A stretch of 64,000 nucleotides of DNA from NCBI GenBank assembly GCA_964506245.1, contig CAZDKK010000011.1:1-64000 (forward strand), given 5' to 3'. A program made the position numbers and the translations under genes. This document shows, piece after piece, positions 18,732 to 25,993 of the stretch. The notes beneath the pieces are model-generated. The model was not told where the DNA came from and did no database searches. It saw nothing but the letters and a program-made list of their open reading frames with translations. The stretch's first letter is position 1. Each line of letters opens with the position of its first letter. This stretch comes from CAZDKK01 sp964506245. GTDB lineage: Bacteria > Eisenbacteria > RBG-16-71-46 > CAIMUX01 > WJJG01.

Positions 18732-21688
18732 TTCTGGCCCCCAAGCCGCCGGACGATTGCGCAGCGCATCAGCTCGCGGTGGTCGCCGACGCGCACTTCG
18801 AGGTGATAGATCCCGGCCGCGGCGACGCACCCCGTCCCGTCCCGGCCATCCCAGGTGAGCGTGGTCTCCCCCGCCTCGCTCCGCAGCGGGCCCAGCGCGC
18901 GCACCAGCCGCCCTTGTGCGTCGAACACGCGCAGGCGCAGCTCCGCTCCGCCCGCGGGGACACCGACCGGGACGGTGACCCCACCGCTGCCCGGACTGGG
19001 CCGCGCGGCACCGATCCACGCCGCCTCCGGAGGCTCCTGCTCATCGTTACCCTCGCCCTCGACGTAGATCCCCTCCAGCTCCGGGACCTCGCTGCCCGTG
19101 AGGCGCTCGGCGAGGGTCTCGGCGACCGCGTCGAACAATTCCACGTAGCAATCCCATATGCAGGGCAGCAGTGTCGGCGGTCGCACGAGGATCTCGAGGC
19201 TGGCCGGCTGTGGGGCGCCGGCCCGGATGCGGTGGGTCTCGCTGCGCACGGACTTGGGCAGATGCGAGCCGTCCGACCAGAAGAACTTGACGTAGACTTC
19301 GGCCGAATCGGCGCGCTCGACGCCGGCAGCCCAGCCGAGCGTGAAGGCCCGGGCGTACCCATCCCCATCGACGTCCTCGGCCCCACTCACATCGACCGCG
19401 TCGAGCCACAGGCGGGGCGGTCGATCGTCGGTCGCGTCGCGCAGCGCGCCCTCGACCGGCAGGTCAGCCAAGCCCGCTGCCGGGTGCGTTTGTGCCGTCG
19501 CCTGAGCCAGGACCTCACCGGGCACATCAGCGGACACCAGCTCCAGTCTCAGGTCCCAGCGGGTGGGGGGGAGCGTGTCGGGATCGACCCAGAAGGTGGG
19601 GCAGAAGGTTGTGTCGACCGCATCGCCCGTGATCATCGCTGCCTTTGTGGCGAGGAGCAGGCGCCACTCCCCGCCGGCTTCGCGGCTCAGCACCCGCACG
19701 CTCACCCGGACGCTGCCCCACGCGACGTTCGGGTCGCAGCAAACCTCGACGTGGGGCGTCCAGCCGTCGCCGTCTTCGTCCTGCAGCTTGCGCACGTTGA
19801 CCGTGGCGAACTCGTAGGTCGGCTGCTGCTGTGGATCGACCGGATAGAGTTGCGGCGCCTGGCCGGGCACAAAGACCGCCAGGCAGAACTCCGGAATCGT
19901 GTGCCAGGCCATGCCGTGGCCAACGCTCTCCGAGGCAGCGACCCAGTAGGGCGAGGCCGTCGTCAGATCGCCCGGCCCAAAGACGACGCCTTGGCCGTCG
20001 TTGTAACGCAGGGCATAGAGGGTGTCGCCCTCCGTCAGCAGGAAATTCAGCCGACTGCCGCTCACCTCGGGCCCCAGAGCGAAGATGGCCTGTCGCAGGG
20101 CCTCCGCCCGTGGCAGCCCCGGGTGCACCTGCATGAACTTGAGCAGATAGAGCATGTACAGCTCGGAGTCGATGTGGCCGCTGGTGTACTCGGGCGGATG
20201 CGTCTCGAGAAAATCGCGGGGCTCGGTGTTGAGCAGGTACTCGAGAATCGGCGTGGCCGACAGGGTGCCGTTGTGCACGAAGACCAAACCGTCGTGCTGG
20301 AACGGGTGTGGATCGGGTACGTCGGGGTGGCTGCTGCTGGCTGCCCGCACATGGCCCAGCGCGGCCCGCGGGCTCACGCTCGCGATCTCGCCTACCGCCC
20401 GGTCGAAGTCCGGATCGTAGGGATCGCTCGCGGGCGGCCCGCCGCGATAGAAGAGCGGCAGTCGGAGCTGCTCGGGAGCAGCCTGCGCCGCGAAGGCCGC
20501 CCAGCCCCAACCCAGCGTCTCCGCACCACCCAGGGCCCGCAGGCCGCTGGGTCCGTGTAGCTGCTCATCGAGAAGACCCGCCGGGTAGCCGGTGCCAACC
20601 ATACCCCAGAACTGGCCCTTGCGCGGCACGCCCGCCGCCGCGTCCGCCGGCCGGTGAGGTTCGCCGTTCGACGGCAGCCGCGCCACGCCGCCCGCGGGTC
20701 TCCCCTGCAGGTCGCGGGGCGTCGGGCCGACCGGGAAGAGCTGCGGCGCCTGCCCGGGCACGAAGACAGCCAGCGTGCGGGGTGGGATCTGTGCCCAGCG
20801 CCCTGGTTCGGCGCCGAAGACTTGCGTGGCCACGGCCCAGAAGGGCGACACGTCAGCCGCGCCGCTCCCCGCGGGGTAGTACACGAGAGGCTCCAGGGTG
20901 TCCGCCCCAGCGTAGCGCAGCGCGTACAAGGTGTCCCCGCGCGTGAAGGCGCAGTCCAGGCGGTCGTCCCCTGTGATGGGAGCCAGCTGCACAACAGCGG
21001 TGTGGATCGCCTCGGGAATCAGGTCGGGCGACTCATCGATCAGCTTGAGCAAGTAGAGGAAGAGCAGCTCCGAGTCCATCATGGGGACCGTGTAGTCCGG
21101 TGGATGCTGCTGCAGACAGCCCGCGGTGAGCAACACGTCGGCCAGCTCGTTCACCTCGCGGATGTTGCCGCTGTGGACGAAGGCGGTGCCGGCATGCAGG
21201 AACGGGTGCGGATCGGGCACACCGATGTGGCGCACGTCCACCATGCGGATGTGCGCGAGCACCGCGCGGGGCCCGAGCGCGTCGAGCTCCTCGGCGGCCA
21301 GCCCGTACTCGATCGCGCGCAGGTCGGTCGCGGGCGGCCGGCCCCGGCGCAGGATCGGCCAGGCCGACCGCAGCGTGTCCCCCGGGAATACCGCGAAGGC
21401 CCAACCGTCGGGATTCGCGCTGCCGAGGCGTTTGAACGAACGGATCGGATCGTCCCGGAGCTGGGTGGTGATGAGCGCGCTGTCGTAGCCGGAACCGATG
21501 ATGCCCCAGAACCGGCAGGCGTGCTGCACCTGCGCGCGCTCGCCGGCCGGGGAGCGCACGCGCCCCGCACCCTCGCCGTGCCCCAGCGCGAGCGCCCCTG
21601 CTACCACGGCGATGAGCAGGGCCGCGAGCGCGCGGGCGCGGCTGCCCGCGCGGCCAGGGGTGGTTCCGGCGAGGGACGGGGTTGTCAT
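18728..21688 (-). CDS. Exported protein with two class-II glutamine amidotransferase domains and FlgD-like C-terminus
   Basis: A 986-residue exported protein. The signal sequence ends near residue 36, then a short pro-segment leads to Cys58 in CRFWGIIGSGY, the position of the N-terminal nucleophile in Ntn-type (GATase II) enzymes. Domain 1 spans about 58-350 and domain 2 about 375-660. Both show the DPHPF and MDSELL/IDSELY motifs. Domain 2 begins GQFWGMVGTGY and lacks the Cys but has VHNG; domain 1 has the Cys but VHSG in place of VHNG. A beta region and a FlgD-like C-terminal domain (FDAQGRLV, AGIYHLEV) follow. Ntn activity would require proteolysis before Cys58. Start at the ATG after GGAGG; further upstream the frame is antisense to the ferredoxin gene. 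Confidence 0.85.
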   Translation of the reverse strand: MTTPSLAGTTPGRAGSRARALAALLIAVVAGALALGHGEGAGRVRSPAGERAQVQHACRFWGIIGSGYDSALITTQLRDDPIRSFKRLGSANPDGWAFAVFPGDTLRSAWPILRRGRPPATDLRAIEYGLAAEELDALGPRAVLAHIRMVDVRHIGVPDPHPFLHAGTAFVHSGNIREVNELADVLLTAGCLQQHPPDYTVPMMDSELLFLYLLKLIDESPDLIPEAIHTAVVQLAPITGDDRLDCAFTRGDTLYALRYAGADTLEPLVYYPAGSGAADVSPFWAVATQVFGAEPGRWAQIPPRTLAVFVPGQAPQLFPVGPTPRDLQGRPAGGVARLPSNGEPHRPADAAAGVPRKGQFWGMVGTGYPAGLLDEQLHGPSGLRALGGAETLGWGWAAFAAQAAPEQLRLPLFYRGGPPASDPYDPDFDRAVGEIASVSPRAALGHVRAASSSHPDVPDPHPFQHDGLVFVHNGTLSATPILEYLLNTEPRDFLETHPPEYTSGHIDSELYMLYLLKFMQVHPGLPRAEALRQAIFALGPEVSGSRLNFLLTEGDTLYALRYNDGQGVVFGPGDLTTASPYWVAASESVGHGMAWHTIPEFCLAVFVPGQAPQLYPVDPQQQPTYEFATVNVRKLQDEDGDGWTPHVEVCCDPNVAWGSVRVSVRVLSREAGGEWRLLLATKAAMITGDAVDTTFCPTFWVDPDTLPPTRWDLRLELVSADVPGEVLAQATAQTHPAAGLADLPVEGALRDATDDRPPRLWLDAVDVSGAEDVDGDGYARAFTLGWAAGVERADSAEVYVKFFWSDGSHLPKSVRSETHRIRAGAPQPASLEILVRPPTLLPCIWDCYVELFDAVAETLAERLTGSEVPELEGIYVEGEGNDEQEPPEAAWIGAARPSPGSGGVTVPVGVPAGGAELRLRVFDAQGRLVRALGPLRSEAGETTLTWDGRDGTGCVAAAGIYHLEVRVGDHRELMRCAIVRRLGGQN

Positions 21689-21829
21689 CGGGCTACACCT
21701 CCCTGACACAAGCGTCGCAAGCTGCGGTTCGATCGTCAAGGCGGCTTGCGGCTGGCCGCGCTGCCCCCTAGAGTCGGCGGCCGTGCGGCCCCCGCCGCGC
21801 ACGGCATCAACCCTGGCAGGGAGCATGAA

Positions 21830-22930
21830 ATGGCAGCCGAGGTCTACTTCCGCCCGATCTCGCCGGCGTGGGACGAGCCCCTCGTCCTGGCCGGTCTGGA
21901 CGCGCTCCTCACGGAGTCGGCCCTCCTCGACCCGATCGAGCCCGGTCAGTTCGTCGGGATCAAGCTCACCTTCGGCGAGGCGGGGAACACCGCCCATCCC
22001 CCGGTGGCCGTCATTCGGCGAATCGTCGAGCGCGTCCGCCAGCGTGAGGCCAGGCCGTTCCTGACCGAGACCAACACGCTCTACAACGGGCGCCGCAAGA
22101 ACGCCCTCGATCACCTGGAGGTCGCCCGCGAGCACGGCTTCACCCACGAGACCGTGGGTGCGCCCATCCTCCTGAGCGACGGTCTGCGCGGGCGCGAGAG
22201 CATCACGGTGACGTTGGGGGGCGAGCGCGTGCAGAGGGCGCACCTCGCACCCATCCTGCGGGACCTGGATTTCCTCGTCGTGGTCTCTCACCTGACCGGT
22301 CACCTGGTGCACGGGTTCGGCGCGGCCGTGAAGAACCTCGGCATGGGACTGGCCGGGCGGGCGGGGAAGCTCGACCAGCACTCGGGGGTGAAACCCTGGG
22401 TCAAGGTCGAGAAGTGCATCCACTGCCTGGGCTGCCTCGCCGTCTGCCCGGCCGATGCGATTCGGGACACGGGCCAGCACGCCGCCATCTTGCCCGAGTC
22501 CTGCATCGGGTGCGCCGAATGCCTCGCGCTCTGTCCGACGGGTGCGATCACGATCGACTGGTCCCGTCAGAGTGCCCACGTCCAGGAAGCCACCGCCGAG
22601 TACGCGCTGGCGGCGCATCGGACGGTGCGAGGCCGCGCGGCTTACGTGAATCTTCTCAATCACATCTCGAGGCATTGCGACTGCATGGGTGCGACGCCGG
22701 ACGTCCTGGCGCCCGACATCGGCCTTGTGGCCAGCCGCGACCCGGTGGCGGTCGATCAGGCCAGCTACGACCTGACGACCCAGGCCGCCGGCCGCGAGGT
22801 CTTCCGCGAAGCCTGGCCGGCGGTCGACCCGCTGGTCCAGCTCCGCCACGCCGAGAAGATGGGGCTGGGAACGCGCTCCTATGAGCTGCGGGAGCCAGCG
22901 GGGCGCAGGCCAGCTCCCAAGTGCGTATAG
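21830..22930 (+). CDS. DUF362 protein with two 4Fe-4S clusters
   Basis: A 366-residue cytosolic protein. A DUF362 domain is split around a bacterial ferredoxin module. The Cys motifs are at 196/199/202/206 and 225/228/231/235 (CIHCLGCLAVCP, CIGCAECLALCP), typical of two [4Fe-4S] clusters. The C-terminal SRDPVAVDQASYDL is the usual DUF362 end. Members are linked to redox processes, but no reaction is established. The ATG follows GGGAG with six-base spacing. Divergent from the amidotransferase gene, about 140 bases apart. Confidence 0.88.
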   Translation: MAAEVYFRPISPAWDEPLVLAGLDALLTESALLDPIEPGQFVGIKLTFGEAGNTAHPPVAVIRRIVERVRQREARPFLTETNTLYNGRRKNALDHLEVAREHGFTHETVGAPILLSDGLRGRESITVTLGGERVQRAHLAPILRDLDFLVVVSHLTGHLVHGFGAAVKNLGMGLAGRAGKLDQHSGVKPWVKVEKCIHCLGCLAVCPADAIRDTGQHAAILPESCIGCAECLALCPTGAITIDWSRQSAHVQEATAEYALAAHRTVRGRAAYVNLLNHISRHCDCMGATPDVLAPDIGLVASRDPVAVDQASYDLTTQAAGREVFREAWPAVDPLVQLRHAEKMGLGTRSYELREPAGRRPAPKCV

Positions 22931-23339
22931 TTAGACAAGATAGATGGGAACCGGGAGGGCTCTCGGTGTTTTAACTACGGTGTCGGGCGTCAGGCCACCG
23001 GACCTCGGGGCCACACGGCGTTCGATCTGGAGCCCACAGCGCCAGGAGGGTGCGGGCGGTGGCTCGGTCCCGGGGCACAGGATGGCCTCGGCACCGAGCG
23101 TCAGGCGCGCCAGGAGGGCGCGCGCGGCAGTGGTTCCGGGGGCGGCCGGTGCCAGGAGGGCGCGGCGGCCCCCGCCGAGGCTCGCAGCGAGCTTCAGGGA
23201 GCTGGCAGCGTACCGGGGATGGTGATGGTGAAATGGCTCCCCTCGATCGATTAGTATTCCAGGCCAGATTGAACCGTGATGCGTGCCCCGGCCCGTGCGT
23301 TCGTGCCGGTCGTGCGGGGTGGCGTCGGGGAGGATGGTC
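22931..23339. other. Intergenic region before the selenoprotein pair
   Basis: About 400 bases without a credible gene. It contains three short repeats (see 23041-23160). A promoter for the downstream pair should lie here, but no clear -35/-10 is visible. The start of the first selenoprotein gene is preceded by GGGAGG at 23330-23335. Confidence 0.4.
23041..23160. repeat. Three copies of GCCAGGAGGG plus GC-rich tails
   Basis: GCCAGGAGGG begins at 23041, 23109 and 23151, each followed by a variant of CGCGGCGG. Spacing is irregular (68 and 42 bases). No known element is recognised. Confidence 0.5.
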
Positions 23340-24416
23340 ATGAAGACGTACGGGATGCTGGCGCTGGCCGTGTTGGGCGCTGGCACGCTGTTCTGCGCCG
23401 GCGGTTCCGCGAAGGTAGCGCCCCAGGGGTCCGGGCTCCGGCCCACCAACGCGGAGCTCTACATCCTTTCGCAGAGCTGTTTCCAGGGCGAAGTCGTCCC
23501 CTGTGGCTGACACGGCAAGAAGGGTGGGCTGGCCCGGCGGGCCGCCTTCATCGACTCGACACGCGCCCATGGGAAGCCGCTGATGCTGGTGGATGGCGGC
23601 GACTTCATGCACCGCAACGGGAAGGACAACTCCCGCGAGAGCGTGCTGACCTGGAATGAGATGGTGCGTACGGGCTACGACGCGGTGACCCTCGGGGAGC
23701 TGGAGTTTGGCCAGTGGGATCTGGTCGACAGCCTCATGCAGAACACCGCGCTGCCGGTGGTCTGCACGAATGTGGAGGTCCTGCGCAACGGTGAGTGGAA
23801 GCAGCTGGGTGAGCGATATCGCCTGGTCGAGATCAACGGCATCAGGGTTGGCATCCTGGGCGTGATCGCGCCCACACAGCTCACCCCCTCGGCCCTGAAC
23901 GCCGCGGCCGGCGCCCTGCGCGCGCTGCCCCCGGCGGAGACGATCCAGGCGGCCGTGGAGGAGATCCGGGATCGCACGGATGTGATCGTCCTGCTGGCCC
24001 ACGTCGATCCGCTGGCGATGGAGCAGTACGCCTCGACCCTGAGCGGCATCGATGCCATCCTGGGCGGGCACATGACGCGCCTGGACACGGCTCCGGTGCT
24101 CACGTCCAATGTGCTCGTCAATCGCTCGAGCACGCGCGGCCAGAACCTGGCCGTGACCCGCCTGATCATCTCGCCCGAGGGCACGGTGGTCGACTACGGT
24201 GGCGTCAACATAACGCTGGACCCCGAGTATCCTGAGGATCCCGAGGTGGTCAAGGCGGCCGAGTTCGCCAAGGCGGAAGGCGAACGCGTGGCCAGGGAGC
24301 GCATCGAGCGCCGTCACGCGGAGGCTGTGGCGAATAAGCCGGCGAGCGACGCTCAAGTCCCCGGGGATGGCAGGGAGAGCCTCCCCGAGGGAGTGCGGGC
24401 GATGCAGGAGCGGTAG
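23340..24416 (+). CDS. Selenocysteine-containing metallophosphatase-like protein, copy 1 (UGA at 23508-23510)
   Basis: Read through an in-frame TGA, this gives a 358-residue exported protein with Sec at residue 57. An export signal covers about residues 1-22. The motif EVVPCG-U-HGKKGGLARRA follows, then a calcineurin/5'-nucleotidase-type phosphatase-like body (VDGGDFMH, GYDAVTLGELEF, GIRVGILGV, DAILGGH) and a charged helical tail. In my recollection of related bacterial proteins this motif is PCGC followed by GGLARR, so Sec replaces the second Cys of CGC. The frame is fully open on both sides of the TGA, and the next gene has TGA at the homologous codon. TGA serves as an ordinary stop elsewhere in the window. 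Ribosome site GGGAGG, six bases before the ATG. Substrate unknown; a periplasmic redox-linked role is an inference. Confidence 0.85.
23519..23549 (+). promoter_or_regulatory. Candidate bacterial SECIS hairpin, copy 1
   Basis: Starts 9 bases after the UGA. Lower arms GAAGG/CCTTC (23519-23523 with 23545-23549) enclose inner pairing GGCCC/GGGCC with a GGC triloop. A G at the loop start, and the apical loop 25 bases from the UGA, agree with the general bacterial SECIS pattern as I know it. The block is identical to that in the second gene, including synonymous positions. Confidence 0.6.
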
Positions 24417-24442
24417 CCTCGACCGAGCAGCGGGGATTGGAC

Positions 24443-25660
24443 ATGCGAATCGGGCGCCATCTCAGCTTCCTGCCGTGGACACTCGCTGCGGTGTCCATCC
24501 TGCTCCCGGCGGGGTGCGGGCGGCATGCGGGCCAGGAGGTGCGCCCGCCACGCACCGGAAACGTGACCCTGCACGTCATCTCCCAGAGCGGTCTCCAGGG
24601 CGAAGTCGTTCCCTGCGGCTGACATGGCAAGAAGGGTGGGCTGGCCCGGCGGGCCGCCTTCATCGCGAACCAGCGCGCGGAGCAGGAACGCATCCTGCTT
24701 GTCGAGGGCGGTGACTTCTTCCATCGCATTCCCAATGATCGCAAGCACGAGAGCATCCTGGCCTGGCGGGAGCTGGAACGCCTGAACTGCGACGCCGTGG
24801 CCTTAGGGGAGCTGGAGCTGCGCCGGTGGGCCCTGACCGACAGCCTGCTGCGCGCGGGGTCGACGCTGCCGCTGGTCACCACCAACATCGAACGGCGTGT
24901 TGGGGAGGACCGCTGGCAACCGCTTGGTGCGCGCTACCGCGTGGTGGACGTCAGCGGTGTGCGGATCGCCTTTCTCAGCGTGCTGCCCGAGGGTCGGACC
25001 TCGACCTATGCGGCGGAGCAGGCCAAGGGTGAGCTGCGCATTCTGCCCGGCCTCGCGACGACCCGGGAAGCGGCCCGCTTGCTCAAGGGCAAGGCGCGGC
25101 CGGGCTCCTTTGGAAAGTCCGCCGTTCTCGACCGGAACGAGGCCGAGCATCTGGCCCGCGAACGGGCCGACCTCATCGTCCTCCTCGGGTACCTCGACAA
25201 GGACGGAACGCAAGTCTACGCTGACTCGCTCCCCGAGATCGATGTCATCCTCGGGGGCATCCGCCAGGCGCGGGATGAGCAACCCGTCCGGCTCGGCAAC
25301 GCGATCGTCAACCGCTCGGGACAGCGCGGCGTCGCCGTGGCCGTAACCGACCTGGTCGTGTCGCCCGCGAACGAGATCACAGAGTTCAGCGGACAGACCG
25401 TGGAGCTCGTCGAGAGCATGCCCGAGGATCCCGCTGTGGCCGCGCGGGCGAACGCCGCCAAAGAGGCCAGCGATGAGGAGGCGGCCGCCCGGCGGGCGCT
25501 GAAGCGCAAGCTGCGCGAGGAGGAGGCGCAGCGCGATCGCGAGGCACGGCGGGGTTTGGAAGAGCAGCCCACCAGCCCATCTTCCCCGGATCCTGAACCC
25601 GTGACTCCCCCCGCCGGCGGCCCCCAGCCCACCCCGCGGGTCCGGGGTCGGGCCCACTGA
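24443..25660 (+). CDS. Selenocysteine-containing metallophosphatase-like lipoprotein, copy 2 (UGA at 24620-24622)
   Basis: Paralogue of the preceding gene, 26 bases downstream, giving a 405-residue product with Sec at residue 60. The signal ends in the lipobox LPAGC (Cys25), so it is a probable lipoprotein. The motif EVVPCG-U-HGKKGGLARRA is repeated exactly. The body keeps VEGGDFFH, CDAVALGELEL, GVRIAFLSV and DVILGGI, and has an insertion of about 40 residues with a charged stretch before the final beta region. The C-terminus is an acidic/basic helix then a Pro-rich tail. The frame is open from the ATG at 24443 to the stop except for the TGA. Selenocysteine genes (selA, selB, selC, selD) are not in the window and must be elsewhere if this reading is right. 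Confidence 0.85.
24631..24661 (+). promoter_or_regulatory. Candidate bacterial SECIS hairpin, copy 2
   Basis: Same position relative to the UGA and same 31 bases as copy 1: arms GAAGG/CCTTC and GGCCC/GGGCC with loop GGC. Identity over 40 bases here contrasts with clear divergence in the rest of the two genes. Confidence 0.6.
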
Positions 25661-25993
25661 CAGACTTCCCACTGCGCCAGCCGCCCCCCCGACTGTGGTA
25701 TCATGGTTGTGGTGCGAAGATTGGTGAAGCCTTCGGCCGCCTTGCGCCCTCTGCGGGACTTGCATGCCAGACGCGTTGGCATGGCGTTGGATCTGCATAA
25801 GTGGCCACTCTAGAAATAGTTACGCTATAATCCTCACCAATCCTCGTTCCACAACCTGTGACGGACAGCTCCGGGCCGTTGGAACCGGGGCGGATCCGGC
25901 TGGTAGCGCGAGCGTCGCCCCGCGGGGCAGAGGATCCAAAGGCAGAAAAGGGTCGACGCGGTACCGGCCGTCCGGCTCTGGAGGAAGAGGAAG
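25661..25993. other. Intergenic region with one promoter
   Basis: About 330 bases between the selenoprotein pair and the BNR protein. It carries the candidate promoter at 25802-25831 and nothing else I can identify; the open frames crossing it have no ribosome site. Confidence 0.4.
25802..25831 (+). promoter_or_regulatory. Candidate promoter for the BNR-repeat protein
   Basis: TGGCCA, 18-base spacer, perfect TATAAT. The -35 box matches at four of six positions. Leader of about 160 bases before the ATG at 25994. Confidence 0.5.

Noticed and set aside
21689..22849. N-terminal extension of the amidotransferase gene across the ferredoxin gene
   Set aside because: The extension is antisense to a DUF362/ferredoxin gene; a signal peptide and ribosome site mark the start at 21688.
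23180..23260. Possible end of a histidine kinase on the minus strand (EGSHFTITIPG)
   Set aside because: Only about 15 codons, preceded by a stop; too short to separate from chance.
23508..24622. Reading the two UGA codons as simple pseudogenisation
   Set aside because: Same codon hit in two diverged paralogues, open frame and conserved motifs downstream in both, and a shared hairpin block favour selenocysteine.
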